From a virus, in the IMG/VR virus record IMGVR_UViG_3300030090_007212, positions 1 through 64,000 of that record: a stretch of DNA of 64,000 nt; one strand, 5' to 3'. Below, in pieces: positions 8,683-15,838 of this stretch (positions are counted from its first letter, which is position 1; each line of letters starts with the position of its first letter). The position numbers and the translations under genes are program-made. Below the pieces are notes generated by a model. That model saw only the letters and a program-made list of their open reading frames with translations, ran no database searches and was not told where the DNA came from.

Positions 8683-8949
8683 TTATTTTTCCCAAAACTT
8701 TTGGTTTTTTAATTTCACATAAATATTAAAAGGTTGGTATATCATTCCGATTACAAACCCATACATCGCCATAAAAGTTAATATGACTGGTAGTAAAGGG
8801 ATATGTCCACCATTATATTCCTCCATTATTTGTGGGGTTGCCCATATAATCTGAACAATACCTAATAATGTAAGTAATACTTTAATTTTACCTCTTTTAT
8901 GTTCGGTAAATAACCATTTTAAATAGGAAGGTTTATTGTTATTTTTCAT
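8683..8949 (-). CDS. Small membrane protein
   Basis: 88 residues with two hydrophobic segments (about 22-40 and 50-72) separated by a short acidic loop (QIMEEYNGGH). Lys-rich ends suggest both termini face the cytoplasm. Function unknown. 20 nt upstream of glnA. Confidence 0.55.
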   Translation of the reverse strand: MKNNNKPSYLKWLFTEHKRGKIKVLLTLLGIVQIIWATPQIMEEYNGGHIPLLPVILTFMAMYGFVIGMIYQPFNIYVKLKNQKFWEK

Positions 8950-8975
8950 CTTTTTTTATAACTTTATTTAAGTTG

Positions 8976-9049
8976 TGGAGGATATCGGAGTCGAACCGAT
9001 GACCTCCTGCGTGCAAGGCAGGCGCTCTAGCCATCTGAGCTAATCCCCC
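8976..9049 (-). tRNA. tRNA-Ala (anticodon TGC)
   Basis: Minus strand folds as a cloverleaf: acceptor GGGGGAT/ATCCTCC, anticodon stem CCTGC/GCAGG with loop CTTGCAC (anticodon TGC), T-loop GGTTCGACTCC. Discriminator A; CCA is not encoded. An ATATTTAT motif lies 7 nt upstream of the 5' end. Confidence 0.93.
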
Positions 9050-9055
9050 ATAACT

Positions 9056-9063
9056 ATAAATAT
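9056..9063 (-). promoter_or_regulatory. ATATTTAT motif directly upstream of tRNA-Ala
   Basis: Minus strand ATATTTATAGTTAT sits just before the tRNA 5' end. It is the same word seen before late protein genes. Its presence before an RNA gene argues for a promoter rather than a ribosome-binding role. Confidence 0.45.
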
Positions 9064-9064
9064 C

Positions 9065-9517
9065 TCATACTAATGATTTATTTTTCTTATTATTGATTTT
9101 GGCTTGATCTTCCTCAATTTTCTTTTGTTCTAATAAAGTAACTATACTTTCTTTTATACTCATATAGTGATCAATACTATATTGTCTTAAAACACCACTA
9201 AATGTTGTTACATCTGGTTGCGATATTGTTAATTTATCTTTATCTAATTCATAAACTATTCTCGCTAATAAATCTTTAACCACATATTCTTTTTGTTCGT
9301 TTTCTAATTTATCAAAAATCGGTTCGTTTATTTGAATTATAACATCATAATCTGTCATAAATTTAACTATGTCTTGTGCTTTGGTTACTGTCCCAAAGTC
9401 TTTAATAGTATTATTTGAAAGTATTTTGATGTTAATAAATTCAGGAATATTACTTTGTCTTATCTGAGTTTGAAACTCATCTAGTGTCTCTTGATAGACT
9501 TCTTCAAATTTTGCCAT
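9065..9517 (-). CDS. Putative phage metallopeptidase-family protein, catalytic motif lost
   Basis: 150 residues. The segment INEPIFDKLENEQKEYVV, then LLARIVYELD, then ISQPDVTTFSGVLRQYS follows the pattern of the putative phage metallopeptidase family (a strand, xWxxLxxEQRxxLxxHELxH, then PDVxEF). At residues 82-90, where the family has HELxH, this protein reads DLLARIVYE, so the zinc site is missing. Assignment is by eye and moderate. The C-terminus is a Lys/Glu-rich helix. It lies between tRNA-Ala and dnaJ. Confidence 0.45.
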   Translation of the reverse strand: MAKFEEVYQETLDEFQTQIRQSNIPEFINIKILSNNTIKDFGTVTKAQDIVKFMTDYDVIIQINEPIFDKLENEQKEYVVKDLLARIVYELDKDKLTISQPDVTTFSGVLRQYSIDHYMSIKESIVTLLEQKKIEEDQAKINNKKNKSLV

Positions 9518-9577
9518 TTTTTATAAATTTAATAAATTGATTATTTTATTTAAAAATACTACATAATAATCAAAAAA

Positions 9578-10594
9578 TCAATTTTTTAACTGGTTAATTA
9601 TTTCTTTTTCTTCCTCACTTATGTTTTTAGGTACATCTAACCATATTTCTATTAACATATCTCCTTGTTGGTTTTGTCTTTTTAATCCTTTTTTAGGGAC
9701 TCGAAGTATATGTCCTATTTCTGTTCCCTCTTTAATTTTAATACGTATCTTACCATCAATTGTTTCCACTTCTTTAGGTGTGCCTAATACTATTTCTTTA
9801 TAAGTTAAAGGTAATCGTACATGTAAATCTACTCCTTTCCTTTTAAAGGTGGGATGAGAAACTTCTACAATATTAATAATTAAATCCCCATTGATACCTT
9901 GTGGAATAGCATTACCTTTTCCTTTTACTACTAAAGATTCCCCATCTAATATTCCCGCAGGGATATCAAATTCTAAAGTTTCTTCACTCAAAAGTGTCCC
10001 ATTTCCTCCACATGTTTTACAAGGATTAATAATAATATTTCCTTTACCTGCACATTTACCACAATGTACCGTATTTCTTATTCTACCAAAAGGTGTGTTT
10101 TGGATTTGATTTATTACACCTGCACCGTTACAAGTAACGCATCGTTGGGTTTTCCCGCCACTATTATTACATGGTTTACATTCACCATTTCTTTTATATT
10201 TAATCTTTTTATGGGTACCAGTAAAAATATCTTCTAATTCTAATTTTATATTTACTCTAATATCAGATCCCTTTTTCATTTGTTTTCTCCCCCTATTACC
10301 AAAGGGATTACCCCCAAAAAACGAATTAATAATATCGTCCATGTTCATATTACCCCCACCAAATGGGTTAGATTGACCATCCGCTGACCCATACATATCA
10401 TAATTTTGGCGTTTTTGTTTGTCAGATAAAATAGTATAGGCGTGAGAAATTTCTTTAAATTTTTCTTCTGCAGTTGGGTCATCAGGGTTAACATCGGGAT
10501 GATACTTTTTTGAAAGCTTCCTATACGCTTTTTTTAGTGTAGAATCATCTACATTTTTATCTACACCCAATATATCATACAAATCCTTCGTCAT
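9578..10594 (-). CDS. dnaJ: DnaJ (Hsp40) co-chaperone
   Basis: 338 residues. J domain at 1-65 with HPD at 32-34, then a Gly/Phe-rich linker ([11 protein letters not shown]), then four CxxCxGxG-type zinc motifs ([32 protein letters not shown]; the first has Ser for the last Gly position) and the two C-terminal beta-sandwich domains. This is a complete type I DnaJ, somewhat shorter than the bacterial 370-380. It would recruit host DnaK through the HPD motif. Phage T4 uses host chaperones for capsid folding; here the phage brings its own Hsp40. It is divergent from the plus-strand gene at 10650. Confidence 0.93.
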   Translation of the reverse strand: MTKDLYDILGVDKNVDDSTLKKAYRKLSKKYHPDVNPDDPTAEEKFKEISHAYTILSDKQKRQNYDMYGSADGQSNPFGGGNMNMDDIINSFFGGNPFGNRGRKQMKKGSDIRVNIKLELEDIFTGTHKKIKYKRNGECKPCNNSGGKTQRCVTCNGAGVINQIQNTPFGRIRNTVHCGKCAGKGNIIINPCKTCGGNGTLLSEETLEFDIPAGILDGESLVVKGKGNAIPQGINGDLIINIVEVSHPTFKRKGVDLHVRLPLTYKEIVLGTPKEVETIDGKIRIKIKEGTEIGHILRVPKKGLKRQNQQGDMLIEIWLDVPKNISEEEKEIINQLKN

Positions 10595-10649
10595 TGTTAA
10601 TCTTTATTTATTTATAATAAATAACTATTATTTATATAAAAATAAAGGT

Positions 10650-11297
10650 ATGCAATACAGAATAATAATTACTTCTAACGGTAAAAAGAAAAAAATTGTG
10701 CATGAAAGTGAACATCTCTCTTCTATTAAAAGGAAATATTTTTCTTTAAAAGATAAAAACGTTGTATTATGCCCAAAAAAAACTTCGGCATACCTTAAAA
10801 CCAAACCGATAGAATATGAAATAATCCTTATGAAAAAATGGGAGGAAAATGATTTACCTTTTGTGGGAAGAGATGAAATGGGAAGGACAATAGAAATAGA
10901 AGATAAAAATAAAAAGTGGACAATTTTACATAAAGCACCTTACTACTACGAAGAAAAATTTACTGTGTTTGGATTTAAAACACGTCTAACTTCTATCGAA
11001 ATCATTAAATCTATATTACTCAGAAAACATACTAGTATCATTGTCAAACAAGTTAATTATATAGAAAATAAATTACTAATCCATCAAGACAATGACTTTG
11101 ATGTTGTTTTATGTAAATGTCCGGCAGACGCTAAACGATTATTTGAAACGTTAAGAGAATTTATTAATCATAATGGTATTAAACATATTATGTTTACAGG
11201 TAAGATTAATTTAGGGAAAACCGACACCTATAAAATGATTATTGAAAAAACTGGTTGGAAAAAAGAAAAGATATATCGAAGGGTTACTCGGCCTTAA
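10650..11297 (+). CDS. Hypothetical protein on the opposite strand
   Basis: 215 residues, basic, soluble. Not recognised. It is one of only five plus-strand genes, and is divergent from dnaJ. Its 3' end overlaps the convergent gene at 11284 by 14 nt. The 55-nt divergent spacer is almost pure A/T with overlapping TTTAT repeats and could hold back-to-back promoters. Confidence 0.6.
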   Translation: MQYRIIITSNGKKKKIVHESEHLSSIKRKYFSLKDKNVVLCPKKTSAYLKTKPIEYEIILMKKWEENDLPFVGRDEMGRTIEIEDKNKKWTILHKAPYYYEEKFTVFGFKTRLTSIEIIKSILLRKHTSIIVKQVNYIENKLLIHQDNDFDVVLCKCPADAKRLFETLREFINHNGIKHIMFTGKINLGKTDTYKMIIEKTGWKKEKIYRRVTRP

Positions 11298-11766
11298 CCC
11301 CTACTTGAAATTGTTCTTCTAATTGATGTACTAGTGTATTTAATTTTTCAAATTCTCCTTCGTCTTTAATATATAAGGGGTTGATACAAACTATTTTTTC
11401 TTCACCATCCGTTGCCATAAAAAATAATCTTACATTATCACCTCGCTCCTCCAAATACAACCTCACATTATCACCATATTGTTTAATGAGTTCTGGGTTA
11501 GCAAAAGTACCCCTATCCAAATAAAATACTAAGATTAAAGGAGTATCAGTAGGATCTTCTTGTGTTTTAAATTCTTCTAAAGAAATATATTGTAAATCTT
11601 CATCACCTAAATTATATTTTTCACTTAATTCATTTTCTTTAGAAATTCTCTCTTTATCTCCTTTAATATCATAACACTCTAAAGAATTGTCATTGTGATC
11701 AGTTAAGTACACTAAATAGGATCTAACCCCATTTTGTAGTGAATAATTTTTAGTAACGATTTTCAT
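11284..11766 (-). CDS. Hypothetical protein
   Basis: 160 residues, acidic. Contains a segment PLILVFYLDRGTFANPELIKQYGDNVRLYLEERGDNVRL, with a short internal echo (GDNVRLY/GDNVRLF). No family recognised. The end is convergent with, and overlaps by 14 nt, the plus-strand gene. A 16-bp perfect palindrome lies 38 nt upstream of its start. Confidence 0.55.
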   Translation of the reverse strand: MKIVTKNYSLQNGVRSYLVYLTDHNDNSLECYDIKGDKERISKENELSEKYNLGDEDLQYISLEEFKTQEDPTDTPLILVFYLDRGTFANPELIKQYGDNVRLYLEERGDNVRLFFMATDGEEKIVCINPLYIKDEGEFEKLNTLVHQLEEQFQVGVKAE

Positions 11767-11803
11767 TTACATATTTTTTATATTTCTTTGTTATTAATAA
11801 TAT

Positions 11804-11819
11804 AATTTTACGTAAAATT
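11804..11819. promoter_or_regulatory. 16-bp perfect palindrome, candidate operator
   Basis: AATTTTACGTAAAATT is its own reverse complement. It lies between the thioredoxin gene and the 11766 start, 38 nt upstream of the latter. With no loop it is a better protein-binding site than a hairpin. Confidence 0.35.
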
Positions 11820-11836
11820 CAGGGAACTGTAAATGT

Positions 11837-12133
11837 TTAAATATGTTTTTTAACGTTTTCCACAATTAACCCTTTGGGTGGGACACCACTTTGTCTCCAT
11901 ACTACTCTACCTTCCTTAAACACCATTAATGTAGGCACACTTCTAATTGCATAATTTCTTGCAAATTCTTTATTTTTATCAATATCTACTTTAATAACTT
12001 TAGCCTCTTCTCCTAATTCCGAAGAAACTTGTTCTAATAATGGATTCATCATTTTACATGGTCCACACCAAGTTGCATAAAAGTCTACTAAAGTAGGTTT
12101 AGTAGAATTAATTATTTCATCAAATTTTCCCAT
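11837..12133 (-). CDS. trxA: Thioredoxin
   Basis: 98 residues. The redox site is WCGPC with Cys23 and Cys26. Other fold landmarks are VDFYATW before it, KVDIDKN after it, and the cis-Pro loop SVPTLMVF near 65-72. Length is at the lower end of the thioredoxin range. It could supply ribonucleotide reductase or keep phage enzymes reduced. A 14-bp palindrome lies about 23 nt upstream of the ATG. Confidence 0.95.
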   Translation of the reverse strand: MGKFDEIINSTKPTLVDFYATWCGPCKMMNPLLEQVSSELGEEAKVIKVDIDKNKEFARNYAIRSVPTLMVFKEGRVVWRQSGVPPKGLIVENVKKHI

Positions 12134-12155
12134 AATGTTTTTTTTTATTAATATA

Positions 12156-12169
12156 ATACCTATAGGTAT
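12156..12169. promoter_or_regulatory. 14-bp palindrome upstream of thioredoxin
   Basis: ATACCTATAGGTAT is a perfect palindrome, 22 nt upstream of the thioredoxin ATG and 17 nt downstream of the stop of the next gene. Candidate operator. Confidence 0.3.
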
Positions 12170-12170
12170 A

Positions 12171-12189
12171 AAAAAAAAGAGGATACTTA
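12171..12189. repeat. Direct repeat copy 1, half of a terminator
   Basis: AAAAAAAAGAGGATACTTA recurs at 12837-12855, flanking the gene in between. At 12837 the word is one arm of a terminator hairpin; here the partner arm is absent. Confidence 0.5.
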
Positions 12190-12816
12190 TAATAATTCAT
12201 TTATTGTATCATAAATTGAATCTACTAAAATTGTGTCATCAAAAACAGGATCACCCATTTTTTCAAATTCTATAAATGTCCTATTTAAAGTTGGGGAATA
12301 AGTTTTTGTTGTGGGATTTTGGATTTTAAACGTATCCAGATGTGCAATTTTTTGAATGGCTTTAGTTATATTTTCTTTTAGGGTGGTTTGGGATTTAATC
12401 GCCCATAAACCTTTTAAAATTATATATTGTTTTGGGGATAAATTATTAACAACTTGTGTAATAATATTATTAATAAAAGTTTGGGTGGTAGAACTATTAT
12501 ATACTGTTTCGGCAGCATTTCTATATATTTTTAAGTCATTTGGTTTTATACCTAAATTATATTCTGAAATCTGATCCCCACTAAATCCTTGTTGTGTCAT
12601 TATATTTGCGATTTTTTGACGATTACTATCTAGTTCTGGTATGACACTTTTAATAATGGGTATTTTAGGAAGTATCCCCTTTACTGTCTTCTTACTCTCA
12701 TCATTCATATAGTTAAAAGCATTATTCATAATATATGTAATACCAACAGATTTACCTTCCCACTCAGATTCATTTAAAATTTTCCTAAATTGTGACTCTG
12801 TAACAATTACTTTCAT
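12187..12816 (-). CDS. Late protein with candidate capsid-targeting N-terminus
   Basis: 209 residues from ATG at 12816; a further ATG at 12834 lies upstream of the ATATTTAT motif and would add only MIYLYG. The N-terminus, MKVIVTESQFRKILNESE, matches the tag seen on the M23 peptidase at 22351 and others. The rest is helical and Asn/Ile/Thr-rich with no enzyme motif. A terminator lies immediately upstream and a late-type motif 6 nt before the ATG, so it is a separate late cistron. It is probably an internal virion or ejected protein (inference). Confidence 0.6.
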   Translation of the reverse strand: MKVIVTESQFRKILNESEWEGKSVGITYIMNNAFNYMNDESKKTVKGILPKIPIIKSVIPELDSNRQKIANIMTQQGFSGDQISEYNLGIKPNDLKIYRNAAETVYNSSTTQTFINNIITQVVNNLSPKQYIILKGLWAIKSQTTLKENITKAIQKIAHLDTFKIQNPTTKTYSPTLNRTFIEFEKMGDPVFDDTILVDSIYDTINELL

Positions 12817-12821
12817 ACCAT

Positions 12822-12829
12822 ATAAATAT
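12822..12829 (-). promoter_or_regulatory. ATATTTAT motif upstream of 12816
   Basis: Minus strand ATATTTAT followed by ATGGT and the ATG, 5 nt from the start codon and immediately after the T-run of the upstream terminator. Confidence 0.45.
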
Positions 12830-12833
12830 ATCA

Positions 12834-12871
12834 CAAAAAAAAAAGAGGATACTTAAAAAAATATCCTCTTT
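12834..12871 (-). terminator. Intrinsic terminator
   Basis: Minus strand stem AAAGAGGATA (12862-12871) pairs with TATCCTCTTT (12842-12851) across a 10-nt loop and is followed by a run of at least seven T. It ends the transcript coming from the TROVE-like gene and the downstream region. Confidence 0.85.
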
Positions 12872-12897
12872 ATAATGTCGGAATGATGATTCGGCTT

Positions 12898-13122
12898 TTA
12901 TTTAACGTAATGGCCGTCCCTACGGTAGACTTGGTAACTCAGTCCCACTGAATGTCTTTTTTTATTTGTGACAAAACAAAAGGTATGTTTTACAACCTCA
13001 AGGTAGGGAAATTCCCTGTTTAAACCTCCCCTATGGTTGATCCCTTTATTGATTTTGGGTAAAGGGATAATAAAACCTCGGTTTTCAGCTTTGAATTTAA
13101 AGATTTGTTTGCAGTAAATCAT
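12898..13122 (-). CDS. Possible small basic protein, or part of a structured RNA
   Basis: 74-codon frame, ATG at 13122. The translation looks protein-like (basic, aromatic, ends YQVYRRDGHYVK), but its codons use C and G at third positions more than neighbouring genes do (TAC, ATC, CCC, AAC). The same stretch holds many local inverted repeats, such as GGGAATTTCCC and TTATCCCTTTAC/ATAAAGGGAT. It lies between the TROVE-like gene and a strong terminator, with a stop in frame just upstream of the ATG. It may be a coding gene, or the frame may be chance within a non-coding RNA bound by the TROVE-like protein. I cannot decide from sequence alone. Confidence 0.4.
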   Translation of the reverse strand: MIYCKQIFKFKAENRGFIIPLPKINKGINHRGGLNREFPYLEVVKHTFCFVTNKKRHSVGLSYQVYRRDGHYVK

Positions 13123-13306
13123 TCGTTTACATTTAATTGGTATGCGGAATCTGTTTAACAGTTTTTACTAACACTCGTTATGTCCCCCGCCTAAACGGTT
13201 TAATAACTTCTGGTTAGAAGGTTACCATTACACCTTTCTCGTCATCATTGTTGAGTTTTTTAAAGGTTGCTGCAATGATTCCTTTTATACCATTATTTTC
13301 AAAGAA
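13123..13306 (-). other. 184-nt non-coding stretch downstream of TROVE-like gene
   Basis: No start-to-stop gene here. The first 90 nt continue in frame after the TAG of the TROVE-like gene for 30 sense codons. Next comes GGCGGGGGACATAACGAGTG, unusually GC-rich for this genome, then CTGTTAAACAG, an odd palindrome. Candidate leader or non-coding RNA; no known RNA family recognised. Confidence 0.35.
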
Positions 13307-14764
13307 CTATACTGTTATTGGTCGGTATCTAACACCATCTATTGTTTCCATCATAACACTATAAGGAGTAATATCCTTAGCGGATAGGATAGATTTCAAT
13401 ATGGATGGGCTAAATCCCGAAACCAAAGCAGTATTTAACTCATCTTTCTTCACTGGAAAATTATCACCTCGTGAGTTGATATTCCAGAAGATTATGCCAG
13501 GCATTTTATAACCTGCTTGTTCATAATCCTTACGGATCATTTCAATCGCTGACGGGTTAAAATCAGGGACTCTATCCCAGTCATTACCAGTCGCTTGATC
13601 AAATTCCATATCAGATAAAATGAGAATTTTTGTTGGCATCTTATCCTGTGGTACACTATTAGATTGCGCTTGTCTTAATAAAAGATTAAACGTTGCTTCT
13701 AAATTAGTATTCATTCCCCAATCACTAGATCTTAATTGAGATAATCTTTCTTTAAGAGTACCTTGAAGATATTGTAATTCAGGATTAGAAGAAAATGTTA
13801 GGAAACAATCTTTAAATGTACCTTCATTTCTTTCAGAGATATATAACCCTAAAGAAAGTGCTACATCCATACATTGTACATTGGAATTATTTCCAGCTGG
13901 ACATTGCATTGATCCTGACACATCTACCATAGGTAACACAATGTCATTATTATCTTCCATATAGTTAGGTAATGATTCCCATTGTTTTTGACAAACAATT
14001 TCTTCACCACCACAGTAAAGTGATTTAGTTATATCGTAAGGATATAAAGCCCCACTATTAACTTTCGTTTTACCTTCCATAAGGTCCTCCATGTATTTAC
14101 CATATCCTTCCTTATCATTTCTACTGAAAGTTTTTTGATACCTAGATGATGCAAGAGAAGGTAATTTAGAATAATCTATCTTATCCCACTCGTTGGCACA
14201 CATCTTAGTTTCAACGACATTGGTTAGGTTAACCAACAGTTTTCGGAGTTGTTTGGGTGTTACCCTTAACAACTTCCTTAATTTGTTAAATGCCTCACCT
14301 TTGCGTGGCATCCACTTGGCACATAAACCATCTTCGTTTTGTAAAGCGGTTTCGATTAGTTTAAGAGTTTCCTCTTCTAATTCCGTACCTAACAATACTA
14401 AAACATCATCCCATCTTCCATATTCAGGAATTAGAGAAATGTTTTTCTTAACTACTACCGGAGAAAGTTTAACCAAATGAGATAAAATATCTCTAAAGAT
14501 TTGTCTTTCACCAGCACCTCCTCGTACGTCTCTAGCCCAAAATAAAAGTTTTGTCGCTATTAATGAATTGTTAGAATAAGCTTTAGAAAATTTCTCAATT
14601 AACCTCACTTTATCCTTACCTCTCATTGCACCTACGCTGAAGAAAAAGTCCACACAATCATCTAAGGATGATTCGTTAGTAGACATTCCGTTTGCAGTCT
14701 GTGGAGTTTTATTTTCCATAGCTTCTTCCTGAATTTCTAAATAACGTGTGTATGAATTTTCCAT
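13307..14764 (-). CDS. Ro60/TROVE-like (DUF2828) protein with vWA domain
   Basis: 485 residues. The N-terminal two thirds are helical HEAT-like repeats (LLFWARDVRGGAGERQIFRDIL, then IPEYGRWDDVLVLL and AKWMPRKG), typical of the TROVE/DUF2828 RNA-binding ring. The C-terminal third is a von Willebrand A domain with an intact MIDAS, DVSGSM (DxSxS) near 288-293, followed by SDMEFDQA and a final YRPITV. Ro60-type proteins bind structured RNAs (Y RNAs) and take part in RNA quality control; phage DUF2828 members are uncharacterised. It has a canonical host-type promoter and stands next to a cluster of three tRNA genes. The stop is TAG, rare in this window. Confidence 0.85.
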   Translation of the reverse strand: MENSYTRYLEIQEEAMENKTPQTANGMSTNESSLDDCVDFFFSVGAMRGKDKVRLIEKFSKAYSNNSLIATKLLFWARDVRGGAGERQIFRDILSHLVKLSPVVVKKNISLIPEYGRWDDVLVLLGTELEEETLKLIETALQNEDGLCAKWMPRKGEAFNKLRKLLRVTPKQLRKLLVNLTNVVETKMCANEWDKIDYSKLPSLASSRYQKTFSRNDKEGYGKYMEDLMEGKTKVNSGALYPYDITKSLYCGGEEIVCQKQWESLPNYMEDNNDIVLPMVDVSGSMQCPAGNNSNVQCMDVALSLGLYISERNEGTFKDCFLTFSSNPELQYLQGTLKERLSQLRSSDWGMNTNLEATFNLLLRQAQSNSVPQDKMPTKILILSDMEFDQATGNDWDRVPDFNPSAIEMIRKDYEQAGYKMPGIIFWNINSRGDNFPVKKDELNTALVSGFSPSILKSILSAKDITPYSVMMETIDGVRYRPITV

Positions 14765-14805
14765 AGTTTTGATTGTTTTTTAAAGTGTTTAACAAAAGTA
14801 TTAGA

Positions 14806-14836
14806 CAAATATATAACATTAATTTTGAAAAGTCAA
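14806..14836 (-). promoter_or_regulatory. Bacteroidetes-type promoter of TROVE-like gene
   Basis: Minus strand TTG (14834-14836), 20 nt, TATATTTG (14806-14813): a perfect TAnnTTTG. The ATG is 41 nt downstream. An A/T-only tract of about 40 nt lies just upstream, as in an UP element. Confidence 0.75.
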
Positions 14837-14873
14837 ATGTTTTTTTAATTTTTTTTCTTTTTTTTTTAAAATG

Positions 14874-14945
14874 TTGTCGGGGAAGGACTCGAACCTCCGT
14901 TTCATGGACCAAAACCACGCGTCCTGCCAACTAGACGACCCGACA
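14874..14945 (-). tRNA. tRNA-Gln (anticodon TTG)
   Basis: Acceptor TGTCGGG/CCCGACA, anticodon stem CGTGG/CCATG with loop TTTTGGT (anticodon TTG), T-loop GGTTCGAGTCC. CCA not encoded. First of three adjacent tRNA genes. Confidence 0.93.
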
Positions 14946-14948
14946 AGT

Positions 14949-15025
14949 TGGCGGACTGGACGAGACTCGAACTCGCGACCCCCTGCGTGACAGGCAGGTA
15001 TTCTAACCAACTGAACTACCAGTCC
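14949..15025 (-). tRNA. tRNA-Asp (anticodon GTC)
   Basis: Acceptor GGACTGG/CCAGTCC, anticodon stem CCTGC/GCAGG with loop CTGTCAC (anticodon GTC), discriminator G and an encoded CCA, unlike its two neighbours. The spacer to the Gln tRNA is 3 nt. Confidence 0.95.
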
Positions 15026-15032
15026 TTTTTTG

Positions 15033-15104
15033 TACTCCGTAGGGGAATCGAACCCCTGTTTTTAGGATGAAAACCTAATGTCCTAACCCCTAGACGAACG
15101 GAGC
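15033..15104 (-). tRNA. tRNA-Glu (anticodon TTC)
   Basis: Acceptor GCTCCGT/ACGGAGT, anticodon stem TTAGG/CCTAA with loop TTTTCAT (anticodon TTC), T-loop GGTTCGATTCC. CCA not encoded. Seven nt upstream of the Asp tRNA; likely one precursor. Confidence 0.93.
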
Positions 15105-15133
15105 AATTTTTAAATAAATATAAACAACTATTA

Positions 15134-15835
15134 TTAAATAGTCAATTTATAACCTACCCCTCTTACAGATTTAAAAAATGTATTGGGGGCGACCTCTCTT
15201 TCAAATATCTTTCTCAAAGATAGGATAACATTATCAATAGTTCTAGTTTTAATGTAAACATCGTATCCCCAAATCTTTTCTAAAATTTCTTCTCGTGAAA
15301 CCACTTCATTACTTTTATCAATTAATAATTTAAGTAACTTAACTTGCCTTTTAGTTAATCTAAATTCATTATCTAAATTATCTGTCACCATAAAGGATTT
15401 AAAATCTATTGTAAAATTACCAATCTTCACAGTATCACTAGTAATATTATTTATACTTTTACCTAATAACTTAATATAATTTTCTATTTTATATCTAATT
15501 TCAGTATAAGGTAAAGGTTTCACTAAATAATCATTTGCACCATACTTTAATGTTTTTATCCGTTTAGATGGGTCATCATGAAAACTAATATATATAATAG
15601 GGGTTATTTGATTTTCTAATCTAATAGTTTGACAAAGATCAATACCTTCTATATCTACTAATTTTTCATCTAAAATTATTACATCAAATTTAAATTCTCT
15701 TATTTTTGACAACCCTTCTTTACCATAAGGGGTGCATACAAATACGTATTTATCGGAATTAAACTCTTCTTTAATCCGTTGGTGTATTTCTTTATCCACA
15801 CCAATAATTAATACCCTGTTTTCTTTATTTATCAT
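15134..15835 (-). CDS. OmpR/PhoB-type two-component response regulator
   Basis: 233 residues. Receiver domain at 1-125: acidic Asp14, phosphoacceptor Asp56 in VIILDEK, Ser84 in YISFHDD, and Lys106 in YLVKPLP, so the phosphorylation site is complete. A winged-helix DNA-binding domain (about 138-233) follows, with RLTKRQVKLLKLL, SREEILEKIWG and RTIDNVILSLRKI...VRGVGYKL, all typical of the Trans_reg_C family. No histidine kinase is present in the window, so it would take phosphate from host kinases or act unphosphorylated. A full response regulator in a phage is unusual. It is 3 nt downstream of the GCDIH gene and may share its promoter. Confidence 0.9.
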   Translation of the reverse strand: MINKENRVLIIGVDKEIHQRIKEEFNSDKYVFVCTPYGKEGLSKIREFKFDVIILDEKLVDIEGIDLCQTIRLENQITPIIYISFHDDPSKRIKTLKYGANDYLVKPLPYTEIRYKIENYIKLLGKSINNITSDTVKIGNFTIDFKSFMVTDNLDNEFRLTKRQVKLLKLLIDKSNEVVSREEILEKIWGYDVYIKTRTIDNVILSLRKIFEREVAPNTFFKSVRGVGYKLTI

Positions 15836-15838
15836 ATA

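Noticed and set aside
14819-15010. Minus-strand frame across the tRNA genes
   Set aside because: It reads through two tRNA cloverleaves; the translation (EFESRP, RFESFPD) is the typical false protein of T-arms.
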